Assembly (NCBI RefSeq): GCF_002160765.1
Contig: NZ_NFLF01000007.1
Location: forward strand, 105,616 to 169,615
From: Lachnoclostridium sp. An138
GTDB lineage: Bacteria; Bacillota; Clostridia; Lachnospirales; Lachnospiraceae
Length of the DNA stretch: 64,000 bases
Reading direction: 5' to 3'
In this document: positions 56,413-63,834 of the stretch, piece after piece
Numbering within the stretch: position 1 is the stretch's first letter
Layout of the letters: every line of letters begins with the position of its first letter
Position numbers and translations under genes: made by a program
The notes under the pieces: generated by a model
Told to the model about the DNA's origin: nothing
Database searches by the model: none
Seen by the model: the letters and a program-made list of their open reading frames with translations, nothing else

Positions 56413-58687
56413 TCTCAGCTACCGTATCCTCCACGGACAGACTGCCGTTCAGGGCTTTCGGCCCGCTTTCCAGAACGGCATCCTCTATCGCAGATTCTCC
56501 GGAGCCCACTGCCGTTACTGTCTCCGCCATTTCTTTCAGACGGGCGAACTGCTCTGCGGAAGCCTGCTGAACATCCACAGAAAAAGCGTCCCCATTTCCC
56601 CCTTCCGTCATAATGACAAAGGATACTGCGCTGTCGTCCCCGGAACCGGCTTCCTGCAGATGCTCAAAGGAAGCCCTGTTTACCGGAAGGCCGTTTGGAA
56701 GGTCCAGATCCTGAAACTCCCGTCCAAACAGATAGCAGAAGAAATCGGTCACCTGCGTATTGTCAAAAGACGTCTCCAGAATGCCCACACTGGCCACCGG
56801 CAGGAAGCTGTCTGCCGTCTGTCCCGGAAGAAGCATATAGTCCATGGATTCCTCCTGATCCGCAAGCGTGGCCAGCAGGTTGAAATCTGTCTCCATGCTG
56901 TTCACCACACCGGCTCCCATAAGCTGCCCGCCCATGGCCATGTCCAGAGCCTCCGAGGAAGCCAGTACGCTGCTGCTGGCAGCAGTTCCCCCGCTGGATA
57001 TCGTCTGCCGGTCCGTTTCCTGAAGTATGGACAGTTCTTCCTCGGTGTATCCCGCAAGCTCCGCCTCATAAATCCGTTTTGCCTGGGTCAGGAACTCGGT
57101 CAGGACCGCCTCGTCTATCTCCCCGTCTTCTGTAAGCCAGGAAGCGGAGGAGGTGGGCATCAGGGCCTCAAGAACCTGTTCCTCTGTCAGAAGTCCCAGA
57201 ATTCCGCCCGACGGCTGTTCCGCGCGGACATTTTCTGCCGCGGCCGCCAGAGAGGCCAGGTCCGAAATCTGGCTTAATACCTCCGGACTTCCCACAAGAA
57301 GCGGCAGGCTGAAGCGTACAGGAAGGGAATAGAGCTTATCTCCCGTCCGTACAGCATCCACCAGATTGGAGAAAAGGCTGTTCTCCCCGGTAAACCCGGC
57401 TTCCAGCTCTGTAAGATCTGCCAGCAGGCCTTTGTCCTCGTAGGAGCTTGCCGGGAGACCGTCCAGCACAAGCAGGTCCGGTCCGCTGCCCGACGCAAGC
57501 CTTGTATTCAGGTTTCGGATGGCGTCCTCTTCCGTCATGCCGTCATCCCCGCTGACTCCTACCTCATAATTGACGTAGACCTCCGGATGTTCCTTCTGGT
57601 ACAGACTCACTGCCTGACGGATCGTATAGTCCTCATACAGGCTGTAGATACGGATCTCCTCCTCCGGCGTCGCCGCAATATCCGCGTCATACACATATTT
57701 CATAAGCTGCGGTCCATAATAGAGAATCAGAAATACCTCATCCTCCAGCACCGTCATGCCGCGAAGCTGCATCATGGGATTTCCCAGAGAATTCAGGCTT
57801 CCATCCGCCACCTCTTCGATAGCTGAGCCGCCGATGGTATGGCGGTAGATTCCATCGCTGAAGGCCAGATAAATCACGTCGCCTTCACTGGAAGCCGCTA
57901 CCATATTGTGGGTGTCTGCACTGAAGGACCCGGTGTCATAGTGGGCTTTCACAAAATCCTCCAGCACCTGATCCGTCTGTGCCTGCGTTCCGTTTGCCGT
58001 GTCATACAGGCTGAGCCCCTGGGAGCCGAGAATCACCATATAATGATCCGTAAAGCAGACATAATCCGAGACCCCTGTAATCTCAAAAATCTGTTTCGCG
58101 GTTCCGTTTTCACAGTCCAGTTCATAAACCTTCCCGCCAATGCTGATGCCGTAAAGGCGGCTGTCTTTTCCAAACCAGAGCTGGTGCAGATAATCTTCCC
58201 CGTCGTCATAGGGCACCGCACGCTCTTCTCCGCCCGCGTCCAGATAAAAATACTGATAGGAAAGCTCCTGCTCCTCATTGTCTATGGGAGGGGTGTATAC
58301 CGCTGCAATGCTTCCGTCCGGAGCCAGAGCCAAATTGGCAATATAGTTTGCGGCGGCAAGCTCCGTAAGCTGCGCTGTCTCCTGGAGCTCCCAGGTCTCT
58401 CCCTGGTCCTGCGAACGGTAAAGGCCCGACAGCTGATCCAGAAGTCCCACAGAGCCGTCCTCCATCACCGCCATCACCGGGGCGCTGCCCTCTTCCCGAG
58501 AGGAAACCGCTTCCGGAAGCGCTGTTTCCTGCTCCACGTATCGCCCCATAATCGTATCATCAGAACCGTTTCCGCTGTTTTCCCCGGCTTTCTCCGCCGT
58601 ACCAGCTCCGGAACAGCCGCAGGCCAGCAGAAGGGCCCCGAGCAGCAGCCAGGCTGTTATCTTATGAATCACGGAATGCTTTTTCAT
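56375..58687 (-). CDS. lipoprotein fusing a beta-propeller-like domain to a solute-binding domain
   Basis: The protein has 770 residues. Lipoprotein signal LLLACGC near residue 23. The first half (about 45-335) has repeated strands and BNR/propeller-like phrases (GLYRSQDQGETWELQE, LAPDGSIAAVY, VYELDCENGTAKQIF, VIYLAFSDGIYRH). The second half (about 345-770) reads as a CUT1 solute-binding protein (IRIYSLYEDYTIRQAVSLYQKEHPEVYVNYEV in outline, GSGPDLLVLDGLP, LYSLPVRFSLPLLVGS, FFCYLFGREFQ). Such a fusion is about 300 residues longer than a normal binding protein. Followed by two permeases in an operon. Confidence 0.82.
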   Translation of the reverse strand: MKKHSVIHKITAWLLLGALLLACGCSGAGTAEKAGENSGNGSDDTIMGRYVEQETALPEAVSSREEGSAPVMAVMEDGSVGLLDQLSGLYRSQDQGETWELQETAQLTELAAANYIANLALAPDGSIAAVYTPPIDNEEQELSYQYFYLDAGGEERAVPYDDGEDYLHQLWFGKDSRLYGISIGGKVYELDCENGTAKQIFEITGVSDYVCFTDHYMVILGSQGLSLYDTANGTQAQTDQVLEDFVKAHYDTGSFSADTHNMVAASSEGDVIYLAFSDGIYRHTIGGSAIEEVADGSLNSLGNPMMQLRGMTVLEDEVFLILYYGPQLMKYVYDADIAATPEEEIRIYSLYEDYTIRQAVSLYQKEHPEVYVNYEVGVSGDDGMTEEDAIRNLNTRLASGSGPDLLVLDGLPASSYEDKGLLADLTELEAGFTGENSLFSNLVDAVRTGDKLYSLPVRFSLPLLVGSPEVLSQISDLASLAAAAENVRAEQPSGGILGLLTEEQVLEALMPTSSASWLTEDGEIDEAVLTEFLTQAKRIYEAELAGYTEEELSILQETDRQTISSGGTAASSSVLASSEALDMAMGGQLMGAGVVNSMETDFNLLATLADQEESMDYMLLPGQTADSFLPVASVGILETSFDNTQVTDFFCYLFGREFQDLDLPNGLPVNRASFEHLQEAGSGDDSAVSFVIMTEGGNGDAFSVDVQQASAEQFARLKEMAETVTAVGSGESAIEDAVLESGPKALNGSLSVEDTVAEIVQKAAIYLAEQ

Positions 58688-58706
58688 GTCTTCCCATTTC
58701 TCCTTT

Positions 58707-59270
58707 CTATTCTACCTCTGTCAGACGCACCTGTGAGGCCCGGAAGACATCCCCCTCATAGCTGCCCCACAGATTCACCATTGCCCCGGTCTCCAGGGCC
58801 TCCGGAGAGCTTTCACTGTCTTCATAATCCGCTCCGCCGTTTTTTATGGTTCTCCGGGTAAATCTTGTATTCTCATCCCAGACGGCTGTAATCAGATTCA
58901 TCTCCGCCTCATCCAGAGGCAGAGCCGCGATCTCCGTGCCGCCTTCTCCTTCCTCTTCTATGATTTCATTGAGGACGAAGGTCTGATCCGATATTTCCCG
59001 GATCTCCCCGGACAGGTCCGGCTCTCCGCTTTCAGAAACGCTATTTGCCTGCTTTTCTTCCTGCTGCCCGGAAAGCCCCTGCGTCATGTCTTCCTGCGCC
59101 GTCTCTTCCTGTACTGCCTCCTGCTGGCCTGTACTTCCGGAAGCAGAAGACGCATCCCCTGTTCCGCATCCGCAGATGCCAAGGCCCAGAGCTCCTGCAA
59201 GTCCTGCCGCCATCAGCCGGGTTCTCATTTTTTGATTCCATACTTTGTCTTTCATTTTCATTCTCCTCAT
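58707..59270 (-). CDS. small lipoprotein, possibly DUF5666-like
   Basis: The protein has up to 187 residues. Lipobox GICGC, then a Gln/Glu/Ser-rich linker and a C-terminal beta-rich domain (LSGEIREISDQTFVLNEI, VNLWGSYEGDVFRASQVRL) of a small OB-like type reminiscent of DUF5666. The start may be an ATG five codons later, which has GAGGAG at good spacing. First gene of the two-component-controlled operon; 19 bp before the propeller/binding protein gene. Function unknown. Confidence 0.7.
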   Translation of the reverse strand: MRRMKMKDKVWNQKMRTRLMAAGLAGALGLGICGCGTGDASSASGSTGQQEAVQEETAQEDMTQGLSGQQEEKQANSVSESGEPDLSGEIREISDQTFVLNEIIEEEGEGGTEIAALPLDEAEMNLITAVWDENTRFTRRTIKNGGADYEDSESSPEALETGAMVNLWGSYEGDVFRASQVRLTEVE

Positions 59271-59286
59271 TTCCTGATTTTCTCAC

Positions 59287-59323
59287 ATCATAACAGGGCA
59301 GTCTCTAAAGAATCTCTAAAGAA
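59287..59323 (-). promoter_or_regulatory. promoter with perfect 11-bp tandem repeat (response-regulator site)
   Basis: TCTCTAAAGAA occurs twice in direct tandem (59302-59312 and 59313-59323). On the minus strand the repeat covers the -35 position of a TATGAT -10 box (59292-59287). Tandem 11-bp half-sites over the -35 are the usual mode of activation by OmpR/PhoB-type regulators, one of which is encoded next door. Confidence 0.7.
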
Positions 59324-59394
59324 AAATTCTTCTGTAAAACGGAACCTTTAACTGACCCTTTCCTTCATATGCCCCTTATGTTCCATATCTTCTG

Positions 59395-59439
59395 TTTTAG
59401 AGATTTTTTAAAGACTTCTGTGGTATCATTGTTTATAAT
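59395..59439 (+). promoter_or_regulatory. promoter of the two-component operon with tandem half-sites
   Basis: TTTTAGAGATT (59395-59405) and TTTTAAAGACT (59406-59416) are tandem 11-bp half-sites agreeing at eight positions. TATAAT follows at 59434-59439 and there is no good -35 box, which suggests activator-dependent autoregulation. Confidence 0.6.
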
Positions 59440-59471
59440 AGGATAGAAAACTGTTTACAGGAGGCCCTGCA

Positions 59472-60143
59472 ATGAGAATACTGCTGGTAGAAGATGATGA
59501 AAAACTGAAGGAAGCCCTCTGCTTCCAGCTTCAGAAGGAAGGAATCGAGACAGATTCCTGTACGGACGGCGAAGAAGCCCTTTACTATATCCGGCAGGGC
59601 ATCTATGATCTGATTCTGCTGGACCGGATGCTTCCTCTTCTGGACGGGGCGTCTGTGCTCGCTCAGATGCGCAGGGAAGGCTTTCAGACTCCTGTGATTC
59701 TCATCACGGCCCTCGGCGCGCTGGAGGATAAAATCGAGGGTCTCGATCTGGGCGCGGACGACTATCTGGTCAAGCCCTTTGCCTTTGAGGAACTGATGGC
59801 CCGCATCCGCTCGATTCTGCGGCGCCCGCGGAAGCTCTCCGATTCCTCCGCCCTTCTCTTCGAAGATCTGGCCTTTTCCACGAACGAGCTCAGTCTGACC
59901 GGGCCGTCCGGCAGCTGTACCCTGTCCGGAAGAGAAGCCGCCCTTCTGGAAGCATTTCTGCGCAATCCCGGTCAGACGCTTTCCAGAGAGCTGCTGCTGA
60001 CGAAAGTCTGGGGAATGGACAGCGACGTGGAAGACGGCAACCTGGATAATTACATCCATTTTCTGAGACGCCGGCTGAAAAATCTGAACAGCTCCGTCCA
60101 TCTTCAGACTGTGCGGGGCGTAGGATACCGCCTGGAACGCTGA
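59472..60143 (+). CDS. OmpR-family response regulator
   Basis: The protein has 223 residues. Receiver with LVEDDE, phospho-Asp in LILLDRMLPLLDG, ITALG and LVKPF; OmpR-type winged helix ending in VEDGNLDNYIHFLRRRLK and TVRGVGYRLE. AGGAGG precedes the ATG. Directly followed by its histidine kinase and divergent from the lipoprotein/ABC/HlyD operon, whose promoter carries matching 11-bp tandem repeats. Confidence 0.95.
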   Translation: MRILLVEDDEKLKEALCFQLQKEGIETDSCTDGEEALYYIRQGIYDLILLDRMLPLLDGASVLAQMRREGFQTPVILITALGALEDKIEGLDLGADDYLVKPFAFEELMARIRSILRRPRKLSDSSALLFEDLAFSTNELSLTGPSGSCTLSGREAALLEAFLRNPGQTLSRELLLTKVWGMDSDVEDGNLDNYIHFLRRRLKNLNSSVHLQTVRGVGYRLER

Positions 60144-60180
60144 AACCGGACAAAAACCTCTTACAGGAGAATCATTCATC

Positions 60181-61476
60181 ATGTTTCAAAAAGTACGGAT
60201 AAGACTGACACTTCTCTGCGCAGGAATCACCATTTTCATCCTGCTGATCATGTCCTGCGGCTGGCTGTATGTATCGGAAAAAAGCCTGCGGGACAACAGT
60301 TTCATCTCCTTTCAGAATGATATGAACACGCTTGTGGGAAATCTGGAACAGCAGCCTGTCATCTCAGGCGGATGGCTGAAAAACATGGAAGACAACGGAA
60401 AATATCTGATCTGGCTTCTGGACAACGGCGTGCCCTTCCTCCACAACCGCCAGAATCAGAGCGCCCAGACCCTGTACGAGGAAGCCTGGGTTTCCTGTGA
60501 ACCGAAACTGGCCGCCGCGGACAGCACAGGCTCCGTTTCCGCAGCGCATACAGAATTTACCTTCCGCTCTCCCAGTACCGGCGCAGACTATTATGTCTGC
60601 GGCGCTTCCCTGTCACGGGGACAGGGCGAGCTCCAGGCGCTGATTCTGGCCCCGCTGACCTCGCTGGAAGCGCAGATCAGAAGACAGCGCCTTCTGTTTC
60701 TCAGCCTCGACCTGGCCGGAGCCGCCGCCCTGCTGCTGTTTTCCTGGTTTTTCACCAAACGGCTCCTGCTTCCACTGGAGGAAAGCCAGAGACAGCAGGC
60801 ACGGTTCGTCGCTTCCGCCTCTCATGAGCTCCGCACCCCGCTCTCTGTGATGCTGTCCTGTATCTCTGCCTCCCGGAAGGGAAGGCCGGAAGAACGACAG
60901 CATTTTCTGGAAGCTGCGGAATCAGAAGGAAAACGGATGTCCCGGCTGATTGAAGATATGCTTCTTCTCTCAAAGGCGGACACTCAGTCCTGGAGCATCC
61001 GGCCGGAGCCTGCACAGATCGATACCCTGCTTCTTGACACCTATGAGTCCTTTCTGCCGCTGGCAAAGGAGCGTCAGATACAGCTCTCCGTCAGGCTGCC
61101 CGAAGACCTGCTTCCTCCCTGCTTCTGCGATCCGGAGCGTATCCGCCAGGTACTCGCAATCCTGCTTGACAACGCGCTGTGCTACACTCTCTCCGGCGGC
61201 CGGGTAGATTTAAGCCTTTCCTTTTCCCAGAACCTTTTCTCTTTTTCTGTGGCTGACAACGGTCCCGGCATCCCGGACGAAGAGAAAACGCATATCTTCG
61301 AGCGCTTCTACCGCTCTGATCCCTCCCGCAGCGACCGGGAGCACTTCGGACTTGGCCTCTGTATCGCGTCTGAGATCGTAAAAGCCCACCGGGGCCGGCT
61401 GGCCGTCAGCGACACCCCCGGCGGGGGAAGCACGTTTACGATTCAGCTGCCGCAGGGCCGGCCTTATGGAACATAG
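60181..61476 (+). CDS. sensor histidine kinase
   Basis: The protein has 431 residues. Membrane helix near 10-30, extracytoplasmic sensor of about 140 residues, second helix near 170-190, HisKA with FVASASHELRTPLSVM, HATPase with LLDNALCYT, DNGPGIPDE and FGLGLCIASEIV. A short HAMP-like linker (FTKRLLLPLEESQRQQ) joins the second helix to the dimer helix. Partner of the regulator 37 bp upstream. Confidence 0.93.
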   Translation: MFQKVRIRLTLLCAGITIFILLIMSCGWLYVSEKSLRDNSFISFQNDMNTLVGNLEQQPVISGGWLKNMEDNGKYLIWLLDNGVPFLHNRQNQSAQTLYEEAWVSCEPKLAAADSTGSVSAAHTEFTFRSPSTGADYYVCGASLSRGQGELQALILAPLTSLEAQIRRQRLLFLSLDLAGAAALLLFSWFFTKRLLLPLEESQRQQARFVASASHELRTPLSVMLSCISASRKGRPEERQHFLEAAESEGKRMSRLIEDMLLLSKADTQSWSIRPEPAQIDTLLLDTYESFLPLAKERQIQLSVRLPEDLLPPCFCDPERIRQVLAILLDNALCYTLSGGRVDLSLSFSQNLFSFSVADNGPGIPDEEKTHIFERFYRSDPSRSDREHFGLGLCIASEIVKAHRGRLAVSDTPGGGSTFTIQLPQGRPYGT

Positions 61477-61483
61477 GAAAAAA

Positions 61484-61516
61484 GCAGTCTGTTTGTCGCA
61501 GGCTGCTCTTCTTCTT
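61484..61516 (+). terminator. terminator of the two-component operon
   Basis: GCAGTCTG and CAGGCTGC form an 8-bp stem (one wobble) with a 7-base loop, followed by TCTTCTTCTT. It ends one base before the 275-bp palindromic element begins. Confidence 0.7.
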
Positions 61517-61791
61517 AGCGTCGGTGTACAAGGGGCAATACGCCTCAGCCCTGTAAATTCGCCTGTTTTCTGCGTTATCCTCAGTTAGCGTACGTCCAGT
61601 ACGCTTCCATCGTCTGCCTTGAAAACAGGCGAATTCCCGAGGGCTGAGGTCGCAGAGTCAAAAATGAGCTGATTTGTGTCCCTGCAAGGCACTTGAACGA
61701 CGCGTACAGGGCGTACGCGGAGTGAAAGTAACGCAGCAGGGGCGCAAATTCAGCCATTTTTGACCGTATTGTCCCTTGGTACACCGACGCT
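61517..61791. repeat. 275-bp nested palindromic element with two homologous hairpins
   Basis: Outer inverted repeats of 26-27 bp (61517-61542 and 61765-61791; AGCGTCGGTGTAC ... GTACACCGACGCT) enclose two large hairpins. Hairpin A pairs 61543-61570 with 61621-61649; hairpin B pairs 61657-61685 with 61736-61764. Each has a loop of exactly 50 bases containing a smaller palindrome (GCGTAC..GTACGC). Loop A and the reverse complement of loop B agree at about 36 of 50 positions, both starting TGCGTTA and ending TGCCTT, while the stems around them differ in sequence yet still pair. No coding frame of note lies inside. It resembles a MITE/REPIN-like element or a structured RNA. Confidence 0.8.
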
Positions 61792-61793
61792 AT

Positions 61794-61840
61794 CTATGAT
61801 TCACTTCAAAATTCACTTGGAAAACGCTGTATTTATCCAA
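61794..61840 (-). pseudogene. possible truncated RelE/ParE-type toxin start
   Basis: A TTG at 61840 overlaps the antitoxin stop and opens a frame of 16 residues beginning LDKYSVFQVNF, similar in style to the first strand of RelE/ParE toxins (xKYSVxF). The frame ends in TAG at 61790-61792, on the border of the palindromic element. Too short to prove homology. Confidence 0.35.
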
Positions 61841-62096
61841 AGTGCTTCCTCCTTAAAGAAGCAAGCGCCTCTCTTGCATCATGGAGCTGTCCATCCCGTT
61901 CAAATTCAGCCTCTGCCTCTGAAATCGCAGTATCCGTCGCTGCGTTTTCCACCATTGCTTCATAAGTTTCAATACTCATCACAACCAAATCTCCATATCC
62001 ATTCTTTGTGATGAATATCGGCTCACGCCGGGCATGACAGATGTCCGAAATTTCATTGGTGTTGCGAAGGTCAGTAATCGGTCTGATCTGCGGCAT
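61833..62096 (-). CDS. Phd/YefM-family antitoxin (orphan)
   Basis: The protein has 87 residues. The N-terminal Phd/YefM fold is clear: IRPITDLRNTNEISDICHARREPIFITKNGYGDLVVMSIETYE in outline, with the later acidic helix. Such proteins bind DNA as dimers and neutralise a RelE/YoeB/Doc-type toxin usually encoded directly downstream. TAAGGAGG precedes the ATG. No intact toxin gene follows; the palindromic element lies 41 bp beyond the stop. It may be a solitary antitoxin-like regulator. Confidence 0.85.
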   Translation of the reverse strand: MPQIRPITDLRNTNEISDICHARREPIFITKNGYGDLVVMSIETYEAMVENAATDTAISEAEAEFERDGQLHDAREALASLRRKHFG

Positions 62097-62129
62097 ATCG
62101 CCGCCTCCTTAATGCCGCCTTCCTGCCTT

Positions 62130-63482
62130 TTATTTCTTTCCAAATTTCTTGCTGATCGTAACCACCACGCCGCTTAAGGCTAACAGAGCCAGCGCGTTCG
62201 GAATCACCATCAGGCCGTTAAAGAAATCTGCCAGCTCCCATACCAGGTCTACCTTCAGGGTGGAACCCACAATGATAAACGCTGCTACAATCACAGAATA
62301 TACCTTTACCGCTTTCTTTCCAAACAGATACCGGACGTTGATTTCCCCAAAGAAATGCCAGCCAAGAATCGTAGAAAACGCAAAGAACAGCAGGCAGACT
62401 GCCACAAAAATATCTCCAAAACCGCCAAAATTGCTTACAAAAGCTTCCTGCGTCAGAGCAATTCCTTCTTTCCCGGAAGAAAGAACTCCGGAAGTCAGAA
62501 TCGTAAATACCGTCAGATTCAGAATAATAAATGTATCAATAAATACGCTGATCATAGCCGTCATACCCTGCTCATGGGGATTTTTCGCTGCCGCGCGGGC
62601 ATGGGCGTGGGGCGTGGAGCCCATGCCTGCCTCATTGGAAAACAGACCTCTGGCGACACCGTAGCGAATCGCCTCCCGCACCGTGATTCCTGCTGCACCT
62701 CCCAGAATCGCCTCCGGACGAAAAGCGCCTACGAAAATCATTTTCAGAGCTCCCGGAAGAGCCGTAATATTCATCCCAATCAGAATCAGACTTCCGATAA
62801 TATAGACAGCCGCCATAAAGGGAACCATCTTTTCCACCACAGCTGCCAGCCTCTTCGTTCCTCCTACAAAGATAAACAGCGCAGTTACTGCCAGCAGAAT
62901 TCCGACTGCCACCGGAGGAATCTTGATATTTCTTGCCTCAAACACCTGCCCAAAGGCTGCTCCGATAGAATTGGACTGTACCATATTTCCCATAAAGCCC
63001 AGAGCAAGAATAATAAACACTGCAAATACTACAGCCAGGATCTTTCCAAACGTCCCCTTAAAAGCCTGGCGGATATAGTAGACAGGGCCTCCTGTCACCT
63101 CGCCGTCTACCGTCGTCTTATATTCCTGCGCAAGCACGGCCTCTCCGTAAATGGTCGCCATGCCGAAAAAGGCGCTGACCCACATCCAGAAAATAGCTCC
63201 CGGACCTCCCGATACAAGGGCCGTCGCCGCGCCGGTCAGATTTCCTGTCCCCACCTGGGCCGCAATCGCCGTCGCCAGAGACTGAAAAGGCGTCATCTCG
63301 CCATGCTCCCGTTTCTCGCCATTCATCCGGAAATGACCGAACACCAGACGCAGTCCCTCTCCGAATTTTCTAACCTGAATAAACTTCAGGCGGATTGTAA
63401 AATAAATTCCCGTACCGCACAGAATAATCAGAAGCCCCAGGCTCCACATCCATTCATTTACCGCTTTGATCAGTTCCAACAT
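62130..63482 (-). CDS. AGCS-family sodium:alanine/glycine symporter
   Basis: A polytopic membrane protein of 450 residues. AGCS blocks: MTPFQSLATAIAAQVGTGNLTGAATAL, GGPGAIFWMWVSAFFGMATIYGEAVLAQ, GGPVYYI and FSNEAGMGSTPHAHA. It imports small neutral amino acids with sodium. The glycine riboswitch in its leader indicates that glycine is a substrate or signal. The Phd-type antitoxin gene follows after 33 bp. Confidence 0.95.
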   Translation of the reverse strand: MLELIKAVNEWMWSLGLLIILCGTGIYFTIRLKFIQVRKFGEGLRLVFGHFRMNGEKREHGEMTPFQSLATAIAAQVGTGNLTGAATALVSGGPGAIFWMWVSAFFGMATIYGEAVLAQEYKTTVDGEVTGGPVYYIRQAFKGTFGKILAVVFAVFIILALGFMGNMVQSNSIGAAFGQVFEARNIKIPPVAVGILLAVTALFIFVGGTKRLAAVVEKMVPFMAAVYIIGSLILIGMNITALPGALKMIFVGAFRPEAILGGAAGITVREAIRYGVARGLFSNEAGMGSTPHAHARAAAKNPHEQGMTAMISVFIDTFIILNLTVFTILTSGVLSSGKEGIALTQEAFVSNFGGFGDIFVAVCLLFFAFSTILGWHFFGEINVRYLFGKKAVKVYSVIVAAFIIVGSTLKVDLVWELADFFNGLMVIPNALALLALSGVVVTISKKFGKK

Positions 63483-63664
63483 TTTTCTTTCCCTCTTTCA
63501 CATAATATTAATACAATTATGATGTTTTGCGCTGTGTGCAGGCTCCACATTGGCAGGCTCGCGGCCGCTTTTCGCAAACTTTCCGCATGGCCTTAATATC
63601 TGATATCCGATATCCGGATTACATGTCCGGAAAATCTGCCGCCCTGCCCGGCTCATTACAGCGC

Positions 63665-63695
63665 AAAAAATAAGAGCCGATATAAAAATCAGCTC
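63665..63695 (-). terminator. terminator of the glycine riboswitch expression platform
   Basis: Minus strand GAGCTGAT, a 6-base loop and ATCGGCTC form an 8-bp stem (one wobble) followed by TTATTTTTT. Its 5' arm overlaps the end of the aptamer region (GGAGGAGC), so ligand binding could decide whether it forms. Confidence 0.85.
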
Positions 63696-63834
63696 CTCCA
63701 AAGAGTAGAACATTTGCATTTTCAGCCCTGTCCTTTTGCCTGAGAGATAGACAAAAAAGCTTTGGGGAAATCCCCGCCGGCTCTTCTGTGTTACACCTTC
63801 GGCGCTCATTTACTGAGACTCTCCAGAGTTTGTC
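63691..63834 (-). promoter_or_regulatory. glycine riboswitch upstream of AGCS symporter
   Basis: The minus strand carries the conserved glycine aptamer core: ACTCTGGAGAG at the 5' side, GCGCCGAAGGTGTAAC, and ATCTCTCAGGCAAAAGGACAG. Only one full aptamer is visible; the following CTCTTTGGAGGAG resembles the remnant 'ghost' helix of single-aptamer forms. A terminator follows. The switch direction (on or off) cannot be settled from sequence alone. Confidence 0.92.

Noticed and set aside
59433..60182. Leftward frame of 249 codons opposite the response regulator
   Set aside because: Antisense shadow of a clear OmpR-type regulator; no motifs or start signal.
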